Notes: generated from the sequence alone by a model not told the origin. 38,545 nt of DNA from Pseudomonadota bacterium (GCA_018262575.1 JAGSYU010000018.1:1-38545); one strand, 5' to 3'; positions 10,398-20,153 are shown, counted from the stretch's first letter. Translations and numbers: made by a program.

Positions 10398-12068
10398 TCA
10401 ATAGTCGGCGTGGATGTCGTTGTCCTTGGTTTCCCGGACGAACAGCATGCCGATCACCAGCGTGGCCGCTGCCACGACGATCGGGTACCAGAGCCCATAG
10501 TAGATGTCGCCGGTCGCCGCCACCATGGCGAAGGCCGTAGTCGGCAGGAAGCCGCCGAACCAGCCGTTGCCGATGTGATAGGGCAGGGACATCGACGTAT
10601 AGCGGATGCGCGTCGGGAACATTTCCACCAGGATGGCGGCGATTGGGCCGTAGACCATGGTGACGTAAAGGACCAGCACGAACAGCAGCAGCGTCACCAT
10701 GACGAGGTTGATCCGTTCCGGGTCGGCCTTGGCCGGATAGCCGGCGGCGGTGACGGCGTCGGTCAGCGACTTGCTGAACACCTGCGCCGGTGTGGACCCA
10801 TCGGCACCGGCTTCGCTGCCGAAAGCGACCGCATTGGCGCCGATCTTGACGCTGGCCGGCGTGCCCGCCGCCGCCGTCTCATTCTTGTACGGCACGCCTG
10901 CCTTGACCAGCGCCGCCTTGGCGACGTCGCAGGAGGTGGTGAACTTGGATGTACCCACCGGGTTGAACTGGAACGAGCACTCGTTCGGATCGGCGACCAC
11001 GGTCACCGGCGAACTGGCGACGGCCTGTTCCAACGCCGGATTGGCGTAGTGGGTGATGCCCTTGAAGATCGGAAAATAGGTGAGGCAGGCGAGCAACAGG
11101 CCGGCCATGATGATCGGCTTGCGGCCGATCCGATCGGACAGCGCCCCAAAGACCACGAAGAATGGTGTGGCGAGCAGAAGCGATGCGGCGATCAACAGGT
11201 TGGCCGTCTGGGCCTCTACCTTTAGCGTCTGGGTCAGGAAGAACAGCGCGTAGAACTGCCCCGTGTACCAGACCACCGCCTGGCCGGCGACCAGGCCGAA
11301 CAGGGCGAGCAGAACAACCTTGAGGTTCTTCCAGCGGCCGAAGGCCTCGGTGAGCGGCGCCTTGGAGGTCTTGCCTTCCGACTGCATGCGCTGGAAGGCC
11401 GGGCTCTCGCTCAGCTTCATGCGGATCCAGACGGAAATTGCCAAAAGCAAGATCGACACCAGAAAGGGAATGCGCCAGCCCCAGGCGTTGAAATCCTCAG
11501 ACGACATCGCCGCGCGGCAACCGAGGATGACCAGGAGCGACATGAACAGGCCGAGCGTCGCCGTGGTCTGGATCCACGAGGTATAGGCGCCGCGGCGATG
11601 GTCGGGCGCATGCTCGGCGACATAGGTCGCCGCGCCGCCGTATTCGCCGCCGAGTGCCAAGCCCTGCAAGAGGCGGAGCAGGATCAGGATGACCGGCGCC
11701 AGGATGCCGAGGGTGGCGTAATTGGGCAGGATGCCGACGATGAAGGTCGACGCGCCCATGATCAGGATCGTGATGAGAAAGGTGTACTTGCGACCGATCA
11801 TGTCGCCGAGACGGCCGAACACCAGCGCACCGAATGGTCGTACCGCAAAGCCGGCGGCAAAAGCGAGTAGAGCGAAGATAAAGCCTGCCGTCGGGTTGAC
11901 GCCTGAGAAAAACTGAGCGGCAATCACCGCTGACAGGGAACCGTAGAGATAGAAATCATACCACTCGAAGACAGTACCGAGCGACGAGGCGAAGATAACG
12001 CGCCGCTCCTCTTTCGTCATCGTGGTCGAACCGGGCGACTTCGTTGAGTCGACGGTAACTGCTGTCAT
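10398..12068 (-). CDS. MFS transporter, metabolite:H+ symporter (MHS) family
   Basis: A 556-residue inner-membrane carrier of the MHS branch of the major facilitator superfamily (dicarboxylate, shikimate, proline/betaine type importers). Marks: ASSLGTVFEWYDFYLYGSL at the N-terminus, GRLGDMIGRKYTF in loop 2-3, and the LRLLQGLALGGEYGGAATYVAEHAP segment. GALSDRIGRKPIIMAG lies in loop 8-9. Unlike the usual 430-residue MHS protein it has an insert of about 110 residues (about 340-450) rich in Ala/Ser/Thr with two cysteines. The insert lies between membrane segments, probably on the periplasmic side. ATG 12068 is chosen over the in-frame start at 12137 because GGAGGAATTCTG directly precedes it. It faces the ThDP gene and probably imports the substrate of that cluster; this is inference. 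Confidence 0.9.
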   Translation of the reverse strand: MTAVTVDSTKSPGSTTMTKEERRVIFASSLGTVFEWYDFYLYGSLSAVIAAQFFSGVNPTAGFIFALLAFAAGFAVRPFGALVFGRLGDMIGRKYTFLITILIMGASTFIVGILPNYATLGILAPVILILLRLLQGLALGGEYGGAATYVAEHAPDHRRGAYTSWIQTTATLGLFMSLLVILGCRAAMSSEDFNAWGWRIPFLVSILLLAISVWIRMKLSESPAFQRMQSEGKTSKAPLTEAFGRWKNLKVVLLALFGLVAGQAVVWYTGQFYALFFLTQTLKVEAQTANLLIAASLLLATPFFVVFGALSDRIGRKPIIMAGLLLACLTYFPIFKGITHYANPALEQAVASSPVTVVADPNECSFQFNPVGTSKFTTSCDVAKAALVKAGVPYKNETAAAGTPASVKIGANAVAFGSEAGADGSTPAQVFSKSLTDAVTAAGYPAKADPERINLVMVTLLLFVLVLYVTMVYGPIAAILVEMFPTRIRYTSMSLPYHIGNGWFGGFLPTTAFAMVAATGDIYYGLWYPIVVAAATLVIGMLFVRETKDNDIHADY

Positions 12069-12160
12069 CAGAATTCCTCCCAAATCGTGACGCTTCGCCC
12101 CAGTCCGCCCGGCGGTCGCGCTGACCGACGGTTCCACCCGGACTCATGGGGTGAGGCGTA

Positions 12161-12189
12161 ATGCTACGTATACGGGAGTTATGCGTAAA
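12161..12189 (-). promoter_or_regulatory. Possible promoter of the MHS transporter gene
   Basis: On the minus strand TTTACG (12189-12184), a 17-bp spacer and TAGCAT (12166-12161) give 4/6 matches to each sigma-70 hexamer, about 90 bp before the start codon. Confidence 0.3.
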
Positions 12190-12275
12190 GATACCTATGG
12201 CGAATCTTTAGTCTACCAACAATGCAAAGACCCACAATCGCCGCAAGCCTGCGGTTGGAGGCTCCAGAACACGGC

Positions 12276-13091
12276 TCAGCTGCCGGCCGGACGTCCCAAT
12301 ACAGAGCTGGCGAACTTACCAGAGTCCGTGATCGTGCGAGAGGCGGCCTGCACGTCCTCCGGGATGTCGATGTGCGGCAAAAACCCTTTGCCAGCCGGCC
12401 CATAGCCATTCTCGTCGTCGGTCAAACGCTGGATCTCGCCGGTCAGCAGGGACAGGAAGCGCTCCGGTGTCCACTTGCGGCTGTTCGGGCTTTGGAGATA
12501 GTCGATCCGGTTGGCGCGGTAGCCGACACGCGGCACCTGTACCGGCCAGTTGACGATCGCTGGACACGTCGCATCCGCCCAGGCTTGTCGGAACGAGGCA
12601 TCGGTCCGCCGCTGCATCAAGGGGTCCTGAATGAGCAGCAGCGATGCCGGTGCGAGCTCGTGCGCATCGAGAAAGCGGCGACTGAAAAGGCCGTTTTCGC
12701 CGCAGTTTGTCGAGGCATCCTCGAGCAGCAGCTGCGATTGATCAAAGCCGAGGAACATGGCCGCGATGTCGCCGAGCAGGCGGGCTTCCGAGGTTTGGCC
12801 GGCCAAGGCCTTGCGATAGACCGGATGGGCGTCGACGGCGGCGGCCAGAAGCCCGGTTGAATGGCCGATGCCACCGGAGATCAGCAGCGGCACACCAGCC
12901 GCCCGGGCTTTTTTCACTGCGCCTTCCAGCGTCCACAGCAGCGCGTTTCCGGCCAGCACCACCAGATCGAAGGTGGGCGCATCGTCCTTGTTCCGGCCGC
13001 CGAGGTCGTCGCGCGCCAGAAACTGCGCGACGGTGTTGATCGCCGCGATGTCACCGGCGTCGAGCGGACCATAGGGACCGAAGAAGGACAT
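12276..13091 (-). CDS. ydcF: YdcF family protein (DUF218-type)
   Basis: A 271-residue soluble protein that matches Escherichia coli YdcF along its whole length. Shared features are the opening AAINTVAQFLARDD, the Rossmann-like core DLVVLAGNALLWTLEGA, the glycine motif LLISGGIGHST, EDASTNCGENGLFS near the middle, and QDPLMQRRT. It also shares the late block TPERFLSLLTGEIQRL followed by GYGPAGKGF. YdcF has been reported to bind S-adenosylmethionine; its physiological role is unknown. ATG 13091 has GGAAG 6 nt upstream. It precedes the MHS transporter on the same strand with a 207-bp gap, and is divergent from the RidA-like gene. No reason to link it to the neighbouring catabolic genes beyond proximity. 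Confidence 0.9.
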   Translation of the reverse strand: MSFFGPYGPLDAGDIAAINTVAQFLARDDLGGRNKDDAPTFDLVVLAGNALLWTLEGAVKKARAAGVPLLISGGIGHSTGLLAAAVDAHPVYRKALAGQTSEARLLGDIAAMFLGFDQSQLLLEDASTNCGENGLFSRRFLDAHELAPASLLLIQDPLMQRRTDASFRQAWADATCPAIVNWPVQVPRVGYRANRIDYLQSPNSRKWTPERFLSLLTGEIQRLTDDENGYGPAGKGFLPHIDIPEDVQAASRTITDSGKFASSVLGRPAGS

Positions 13092-13438
13092 TCAAAACTT
13101 CCGCGTGTGCCGCCCTCCGGGAGGGGAGACGGATCATTACAACGGCTTGTAGGAGCCGTGATCGTGGAGGGCTATCCGTGGCAGCGCTCATGCGAACGGA
13201 TCGGGTGGCCCTAATCGATCCAGAGCCTGGCAGGCTTGCAGCAATAAACTGGAACGTTCGTTTGCCGATCCGATGTTTCAGGCTGGCTTGGCTTGCGGTC
13301 CGGCACAACCGGGCACGGCGTCGTCCAGCGTCGAGGTCGGCGCATTTTTCCCGTTGCGGGCAATGTGCTGAGAAGATAGGCAACGGACAGCCCCGCGGGC
13401 GGATGGGCCGCCCGCCGCAGGAACCGGAGAGTCCCGTC
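13092..13438. other. Divergent promoter region, ydcF / ridA-like gene
   Basis: 347 bp between two divergent start codons. A perfect 7-bp inverted repeat CCGTTGC (13351-13357) / GCAACGG (13380-13386) with a 22-bp spacer lies 53 bp before the RidA-like start; it could be an operator or leader hairpin. No confident -35/-10 pair is visible and no small gene is convincing. Confidence 0.45.
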
Positions 13439-13789
13439 ATGGCGATCACCCGCATCGAGCCCGGCAAGCGCATGAGTGCCGCCGTCGTCCACAACAAGAC
13501 CGTCTATCTCGCCGGTCAGATCGGCTCGCCGAAGGGCGACGTCAAGTCGCAGTCGGCTGAGGCACTGGCCGAGGTCGACCGCCTGCTCGCCGCCGCCGGC
13601 ACCGACAAGACGCGCGCGCTGCAGGCCATTGTCTGGCTGGCCGATATGGCCGACTTCGCGGCGATGAACGAGGTGTGGGAAGCCTGGGTGGCGCCGGGTC
13701 ACGCTCCGGCCCGTGCCACCGGTGAGGCCAAGCTGGCTGGACCGGAATACAAGGTCGAGTTCATCATCACGGCTGCCTTGCCGGACTGA
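13439..13789 (+). CDS. RidA (YjgF/YER057c/UK114) family protein
   Basis: A 116-residue small protein of the Rid family, whose archetype hydrolyses reactive enamine/imine intermediates made by PLP enzymes. It shows the family opening (VVHNKTVYLAGQIG), the LLAAAGTDKTRALQAIVWLADM helix-strand, and the C-terminal block APARATGEAKLAGPEYKVEFIITAAL. In RidA proper the block carries a substrate-binding arginine before the Leu-Pro (ARLP); here that position looks like Lys (AKLA), which places it outside the canonical RidA subgroup and makes imine deaminase activity uncertain. The longer in-frame opening from 13178 is rejected: ATG 13439 has GGAGAG 8 nt upstream and fits family length. Apparently monocistronic. 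Confidence 0.88.
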   Translation: MAITRIEPGKRMSAAVVHNKTVYLAGQIGSPKGDVKSQSAEALAEVDRLLAAAGTDKTRALQAIVWLADMADFAAMNEVWEAWVAPGHAPARATGEAKLAGPEYKVEFIITAALPD

Positions 13790-13815
13790 GCCGGCGCCGC
13801 CAGAATCCTGGCTGT

Positions 13816-13889
13816 CGAGAGCGTCCGCTTGTCAAGCTGATCCAACTTGATAAGCGGATGTTCAAACAAAGCAATCCGGAACGCTCTCG
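13816..13889. repeat. Nested palindromic intergenic element
   Basis: Outer arms CGAGAGCGT (13816-13824) and ACGCTCTCG (13881-13889) are perfect complements. Inside is a 13-bp stem with one G-U pair, TCCGCTTGTCAAG (13824-13836) against CTTGATAAGCGGA (13846-13858), with a 9-nt loop. The architecture resembles the dispersed RIME/REP-like palindromes of rhizobial genomes. It lies between the ridA-like gene and zntB. Confidence 0.65.
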
Positions 13890-13961
13890 GCTAGAAGACT
13901 GTCACTCCAACGTGGTATCAGGAAAAACGCGGTCCGCCGCGCCTCTTCGGAGTGCTGGCCC

Positions 13962-14951
13962 TTGCTCAACACCGAAATTCCCGGTTTCGTCTGGGCCTAC
14001 CGCTTCGACGCCGCAACCGGTATCGGCCGGCCCTTGCCGCCGACCACGTCGCGCGAGGAGCTGATCGTCAATGAGGGCTTCGTCTGGCTGCATCTGGCAC
14101 TCAGCGACGCTCGGGTGCCAAAGTTCCTCGAAGGCTTCATCGATCTTCCCGACGCGGCGCGGGCGACGCTGACCGACCGCGACAATCACGTCGTGCTGAC
14201 CTCCGACGACGGCGTGTTGCACGGCGTCTTCACCGACATCGAGCGCGCCTTCGATCATGATACCAACGATATCGGCTGGTTTCGCTTCGCCGCGTCCGAG
14301 CGGCTGATCGTCACTGCCCGGCTGCACCCCTTGCGCTGCGTCGAGGCGGTGCGGCTTGCCGTCGACCGCGGCCTGACCATCCACGGCACCGTGAACGTGT
14401 TCGCCGCCGTCGTCATCGAATTTGAGAAAGTGGTGGACGCCCTTATCGGCGAGATGAACGACGAGCTCGACCGCATCGAGGACTATGTGTTCGAGACGGC
14501 ACCGCGCGACGAGCGCCGCCGCCTGGGACCGGTCCGCCGTACCGTCGTTCGGCTCAACCGGCAGCTCAGGGCCTCGGTGGCCCTGTTCCGTCGCTATCAG
14601 CGCTGGGACGAAACCGATCCGCTGCCCACCGGCACCGTCGAAATGGCCGAGACGCTCGCCGACCTGCTCGGTTCGGCGTCACAGGAGATGCAAGGCCTGC
14701 AGGACCGGGCACGCCTCCTGCACGAGGAAATCGACTCCAAGATCTCCTCGGAAACCAACCGACACCTCTACATACTGTCGATCATGACGGCTTTCCTGCT
14801 GCCGCCGACGCTGGTGACCGGCTTCTTCGGCATGAACACCGGCGGCCTGCCGTTTGCCGGCGAGCATTTCGGCACGCTGTTGGCATTCCTGATGGGCGGG
14901 CTGTCGGTGTGGGGTGCCTGGTGGTTCTTGAAGAGGGTCGGCATTCTCTGA
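13962..14951 (+). CDS. ZntB/CorA family divalent-cation transporter
   Basis: A 329-residue member of the CorA/Mrs2 superfamily, closest in plan to ZntB (zinc transport). It has a large soluble N-terminal domain (about 1-260) ending in long helices (DDELDRIEDYVFETAPRDER; SSETNRHLYILSIMTAFLLP). Two C-terminal membrane segments follow, about residues 268-290 and 303-325. The pore signature GMN is intact in FFGMNTGGLPF. The protein is expected to be a pentamer in the inner membrane. Start is TTG 13962 with CGGAG 9 nt upstream; no ATG or GTG in frame fits. Cation choice (zinc or magnesium) cannot be decided from the loop. It faces aglK and shares a terminator hairpin with it. Confidence 0.9.
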   Translation: MLNTEIPGFVWAYRFDAATGIGRPLPPTTSREELIVNEGFVWLHLALSDARVPKFLEGFIDLPDAARATLTDRDNHVVLTSDDGVLHGVFTDIERAFDHDTNDIGWFRFAASERLIVTARLHPLRCVEAVRLAVDRGLTIHGTVNVFAAVVIEFEKVVDALIGEMNDELDRIEDYVFETAPRDERRRLGPVRRTVVRLNRQLRASVALFRRYQRWDETDPLPTGTVEMAETLADLLGSASQEMQGLQDRARLLHEEIDSKISSETNRHLYILSIMTAFLLPPTLVTGFFGMNTGGLPFAGEHFGTLLAFLMGGLSVWGAWWFLKRVGIL

Positions 14952-15030
14952 AAAGGAAAGCGGCCGTCTCCTGGGCACCTCGACCAAAGTGTTTCGCGGC
15001 TTCCCATCAGGAATTGCGTGGAAGCTGGGC

Positions 15031-15076
15031 GATAGAGAATTTCCGGTCGTCTCGATTTCTCCGGAAATTCTCCATC
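15031..15076. terminator. Long hairpin between convergent zntB-like gene and aglK
   Basis: GAGAATTTCCGG (15035-15046) pairs perfectly with CCGGAAATTCTC (15061-15072) across a 14-nt loop, and GAT/ATC extends the stem after one mismatch. It lies in the 141-bp gap between two convergent genes and probably ends transcription from both sides, although neither side has a long T-run. Confidence 0.6.
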
Positions 15077-15092
15077 GTCGGCCGAGTGCCGG

Positions 15093-16202
15093 TTATTCCG
15101 CGGCGTGGGAGAACTGCATGCGCGGGAAGGCCGCGCCGGTCTCGTCGAACAGATGCAGCCGATCGGCCGGTGCCGTCACGGTCATCGTCGCTCCCTTGAT
15201 GATCTCCACGTCGCCGTCGATCTTGACGGTGATCGGATCGGGAAGGCCGGTGTCGAGATAGGCCAGGGTCACCTCGCCAAGCTTTTCGACGATCGACACG
15301 GTGCCGGTGAACAGGCCCGGCCCGTTGGTGGGCACAAGATCCTCCGGCCGTACGCCGAATGTCGCCTCGGCGTCGACATAGGTGGCGTCGACTTCGGCGT
15401 TAATGGTGACCGGATTGCCGGTCTTCGGTTGGACCGTTGCGGGCGCTCCGGAGCTGGTGATGGTGGCCGACACGATGTTCATGGCCGGCGATCCGATGAA
15501 GCGGGCAACAAACAGATTGGCGGGCGTGTGGTAGAGTTCCATCGGCGTACCGACCTGCTCCACCACGCCGTAATTGAGCACCACGATGCGGTCAGCGAGC
15601 GTCATGGCTTCGACCTGGTCGTGCGTCACGTAAACCATCGTGGTGTCGGCCATGCGTTCGTGCAGCTTGGCAATCTCGAGGCGCGTTGCGACGCGCAGCG
15701 CCGCATCGAGGTTGGAGAGCGGCTCGTCGAACAAGAACACTTTCGGATCGCGAACGATCGCCCGACCAATGGCGACCCGCTGTCGCTGGCCGCCGGACAG
15801 CTGCTTGGGCAGGCGATCAAGATAGGGCGTGATCTGCAGCATGTCCGCCGCTTCCCGCACCCGCTTGTCCTGCTCGTCCGGCGATGCTTTGGCAAGCTTC
15901 AGCCCGAAGGCCATATTCTCGTAGACGGTCATGTGCGGATAGAGCGCGTAGCTCTGGAAGACCATGGCGATGCCGCGCTTGGATGGCGGCAGCGTGTTGA
16001 CGACGGTGCCACCAATCTCGAGCGTGCCCTCGGTGATGTCCTCAAGACCGGCGATCAACCGCAGCAGCGTCGACTTGCCGCAGCCGGATGGACCGACGAA
16101 GACGACGAACTCGCCGGACTTGATGTCGAGGTCGATGCCATGCAGGACCTGCACGGCGCCATAGGCCTTCTTGACTTGATTGAGCTTCAGTCCGGCTGAC
16201 AT
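15093..16202 (-). CDS. aglK: Alpha-glucoside ABC transporter ATP-binding protein AglK
   Basis: A 369-residue ATPase of the MalK/UgpC type that energises sugar import. Walker A GPSGCGKST near 38, Q-loop in MVFQSYALYP, signature LSGGQRQRVAIGRA, Walker B VFLFDEPLSNLD and switch His in VYVTHDQVEAMTLADRI are intact. Residues from about 240 form the C-terminal OB-fold regulatory domain, with the MalK-type FIGSPAMN and FGVRPEDL blocks. ATG 16202 is chosen because GGAGG lies 8 nt upstream; an in-frame TTG at 16220 overlaps that site. It is the last gene of aglEFGAK, separated from aglA by 90 bp with a strong hairpin. It may also serve other sugar importers, as MalK-type ATPases often do. Confidence 0.93.
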   Translation of the reverse strand: MSAGLKLNQVKKAYGAVQVLHGIDLDIKSGEFVVFVGPSGCGKSTLLRLIAGLEDITEGTLEIGGTVVNTLPPSKRGIAMVFQSYALYPHMTVYENMAFGLKLAKASPDEQDKRVREAADMLQITPYLDRLPKQLSGGQRQRVAIGRAIVRDPKVFLFDEPLSNLDAALRVATRLEIAKLHERMADTTMVYVTHDQVEAMTLADRIVVLNYGVVEQVGTPMELYHTPANLFVARFIGSPAMNIVSATITSSGAPATVQPKTGNPVTINAEVDATYVDAEATFGVRPEDLVPTNGPGLFTGTVSIVEKLGEVTLAYLDTGLPDPITVKIDGDVEIIKGATMTVTAPADRLHLFDETGAAFPRMQFSHAAE

Positions 16203-16254
16203 GCGCAATTCCTCCCGCAATTTCCGAAGGGTTCTCCCAAACCCGGTTCCTGGA

Positions 16255-16281
16255 GCCGGCCGCCCCGAAAGGGCGGCCGGC
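16255..16281 (-). other. Intercistronic hairpin between aglA and aglK
   Basis: GCCGGCCGCCC (16255-16265) and GGGCGGCCGGC (16271-16281) form a perfect 11-bp G+C stem with a 5-nt loop, 11 bp after the aglA stop. No T-run follows on the minus strand, so it more likely tunes mRNA decay or partial readthrough than stops transcription fully. Confidence 0.6.
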
Positions 16282-16292
16282 CTTCGTTCTGA

Positions 16293-17954
<1,662 letters not shown>

Positions 17955-18085
17955 TGTCACTTGGTCTTTCTCTCTCGTCGATGCCGGCGGGGAGGGCGTC
18001 GGCATGTTCCATCATGGTCGCGCGGCGCTGTGGGCGCAAAGCGTGTCATGCCGCTTCGCATCGTCTCGGGAGGCCGCGCCTTCTC

Positions 18086-18916
18086 TTAGCCCTTGACGCC
18101 GCCGGCCGTCAGCCCCTGCACAATCTTGCGCTGGAAGATCAGCACGAGAACAACGAGCGGCACGGTGACGATCACCGAGGCCGCCATGATACGGCCCCAG
18201 GGAATCTCGTACTGGCTTGCCCCCGACAGGAGAGCGATGGCGACCGGCACGGTGCGTGTTTCGCTGGAGGAGGTGAAGGTCAGCGCGAACAGGAACTCAT
18301 TCCACGCGGCGATGAAGGCCAGAAGGCCCGTCGTGACCAGTGCCGGCCACATCAGCGGCATGAACACCTTGGTGATGATGACCCACGGGCTGGCGCCGTC
18401 GACGATCGCCGCCTCCTCGATCTCCACCGGCAGGTCTCGCATGAAGGTGGTGAGCACCCAGACCGTGAAGGGCAGGGTGAAGATCGTATAGGAGAAGATC
18501 AGTGCGAAGGGCGTGTTGAACAGGCCGAAGGCGCGCACCAGCTCGAACAGACCGGCCAGCACGGCAATCTGCGGGAACATCGACACCGCGAGGATGGTCA
18601 TCAGCAGCAGGCCACGGCCGCGGAAGCTGACGCGGGCCAGCGCGAAGGCGGCGGTCACCGCCAGGAACAGCGCCAACACCACCACTGATGTTGCCACCAG
18701 GATCGAGTTGCCGAAGTTACGGACGAATGAGCCGGTGGTCAGCACCGAGATATAGTTGTCGAGGCTGAAGTGGGTCGGCAGGTAGGTGATCTCGAACAAC
18801 GCCGTGCCGGATTTGAAGCTCGTCAGGATCGCGTAGTAGAACGGAAAGACCGAGACGAGGACGATCACCGCCACGAGCAGATAGAAGGAGGTGGTTTTGG
18901 TGTAGGTCCAGAGCAT
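18086..18916 (-). CDS. aglG: Alpha-glucoside ABC transporter permease AglG
   Basis: A 276-residue inner-membrane permease of the MalG type. Six hydrophobic segments are visible, starting at SFYLLVAVIVLVSVFPFYYAI. The cytoplasmic EAA loop EEAAIVDGASPWVIITKVFMPL, which docks on the ATPase, is intact near residue 180. The real start is ATG 18916: it shares one base with the aglF stop (TGATG) and has GGAGG 9 nt upstream. The same frame stays open for another 519 bp upstream, but that part is antisense-like and overlaps aglF. The end (QRKIVQGLTAGGVKG) is the conserved MalG terminus. It pairs with AglF to form the membrane channel. Confidence 0.95.
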   Translation of the reverse strand: MLWTYTKTTSFYLLVAVIVLVSVFPFYYAILTSFKSGTALFEITYLPTHFSLDNYISVLTTGSFVRNFGNSILVATSVVVLALFLAVTAAFALARVSFRGRGLLLMTILAVSMFPQIAVLAGLFELVRAFGLFNTPFALIFSYTIFTLPFTVWVLTTFMRDLPVEIEEAAIVDGASPWVIITKVFMPLMWPALVTTGLLAFIAAWNEFLFALTFTSSSETRTVPVAIALLSGASQYEIPWGRIMAASVIVTVPLVVLVLIFQRKIVQGLTAGGVKG

Positions 18917-19911
18917 CACCGGTCTCCTCCGTCGAAACGTACCTTGCCGAGCCAGATGTAGAGGATGGTCATCAGCGCGATGATCAGGAACAGCATGGTC
19001 GACTGCGCCGAGCCGTAGGCGAACTTGTCGAAGTCGATGAGATTTTCGCGCGCCAGCACGGAGATTGTCTTGGTCTGCGAGCTGTTGGGCGTCAGCACGT
19101 AGATCAGGTCGAAGATGCGCATGGCGTCGAGCAGGCGGAAGATTACCGCCACCATCAGTGCCGGCCGCACCAGCGGTAGCGTCACCCTCCAGAAGGTCTT
19201 GATCGGATGGACGCCGTCGATGGCCGCCGCCTCGTAGATGTCGCGCGGGATCATCTGCAGACCGGCCAGGATGAGGAGCGCCATGAACGGCGTCGTCTTC
19301 CAGACGTCGACGATCAGCACGGCGATCATCGCCGTGTCGCCCGAGGCGGTCCAGGCGATCTTGTGGTCGATCAGGCCGAGCATCATGAACAGGTCGTTGA
19401 TGATGCCGAATTGGTCGTTCAGCATCCAGCTCCACATGCGGGCCGAGACGACGGTCGGGATCGCCCAGGGAATGAGGATGGCGGCGCGCACGAGGCCGCG
19501 TCCCTTGAACTCGGCGTTGAGCACAAGCGCCACGACGGTGCCGAGGATCGTCTCAAGCGTCACCGACAGCACCGCGAAGCGGATGGTGTTCCAGACGGCG
19601 TTCCACCAGACGGGATCGGCGAGCAGGCCGGACCAGATGACGCGGCCGCTCTTCAGCACCGTCCAGTTGAGGTAATTCTTGAAGCCGGCCCATTCAGCGC
19701 CGTAAAGATTGGTCAGCGAGGCGTTGGTGAACGAAAAGTAGATCGTCCTGAGCAGCGGCCATCCGGCGACGATGGCGAGCGCGACCAGCATCGGCACCAG
19801 GAACCAGCCGGCCGCCCTGAGGCGCTGGCGCATCAGTTCGGACTTGACCCGCTTGGGGTGTCGCCCGGGTCCTGTCGGCACGATCTGGATCGTCGATTGT
19901 GTGGGGGCCAT
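18916..19911 (-). CDS. aglF: Alpha-glucoside ABC transporter permease AglF
   Basis: A 331-residue inner-membrane permease of the MalF type. After a basic N-terminus (HPKRVKSELMRQRLRAAGW) come six or so membrane segments. The first is FLVPMLVALAIVAGWPLLRTI, followed by a periplasmic loop. The EAA loop YEAAAIDGVHPIKTFWRVTLPL is intact near residue 245. ATG 19911 has AGGA 7 nt upstream and begins MAPTQSTIQ; the frame open further upstream lacks a ribosome-binding site. Its stop overlaps the aglG start by one base, so the two subunits are translationally coupled. It follows aglE after a 242-bp gap with hairpins. Confidence 0.94.
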   Translation of the reverse strand: MAPTQSTIQIVPTGPGRHPKRVKSELMRQRLRAAGWFLVPMLVALAIVAGWPLLRTIYFSFTNASLTNLYGAEWAGFKNYLNWTVLKSGRVIWSGLLADPVWWNAVWNTIRFAVLSVTLETILGTVVALVLNAEFKGRGLVRAAILIPWAIPTVVSARMWSWMLNDQFGIINDLFMMLGLIDHKIAWTASGDTAMIAVLIVDVWKTTPFMALLILAGLQMIPRDIYEAAAIDGVHPIKTFWRVTLPLVRPALMVAVIFRLLDAMRIFDLIYVLTPNSSQTKTISVLARENLIDFDKFAYGSAQSTMLFLIIALMTILYIWLGKVRFDGGDR

Positions 19912-20153
19912 GGCAATTCCTGCGATGGAGAGCGAAAGGCATCGGTCCACGGCGGCGGCGCCACTCCCGCGCCCTCCCAAACGGAAAGGTCGCCGGCAGC
20001 CGTCTCGCCAGCTGAAGCCGCCTGGAAAAAGGGCGCAATAAATAGCCCGGAGACGCGTCCAGACGGGCAGGCGGAACAAAAAACCGCTTCCGGAAAGACC
20101 GGCCGTCCGACGTCAAGGCGTGACGGCGGATGGCCGGCGAAGCCGGGCTTGGC
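19912..20153 (-). other. Structured intercistronic gap between aglE and aglF
   Basis: 242 bp inside the operon. Right after the aglE stop, CCGGC/GCCGG at 20134-20146 forms a short UUC-loop hairpin; further on, CCGG/CCGG (20090-20102) is followed after 6 nt by six T on the minus strand (20083-20078). This fits partial termination or 3'-end protection that keeps the binding protein in excess over the permeases. Confidence 0.45.

Noticed and set aside
15105-16199. 364-codon plus-strand frame opposite aglK
   Set aside because: Mirror of the MalK-type gene; Arg/Gly/Asp/His-rich without domain.
18917-19435. N-terminal extension of aglG in the same frame
   Set aside because: It overlaps aglF out of frame and reads Arg/Asp-rich; ATG 18916 with a strong ribosome-binding site and TGATG coupling is the real start.
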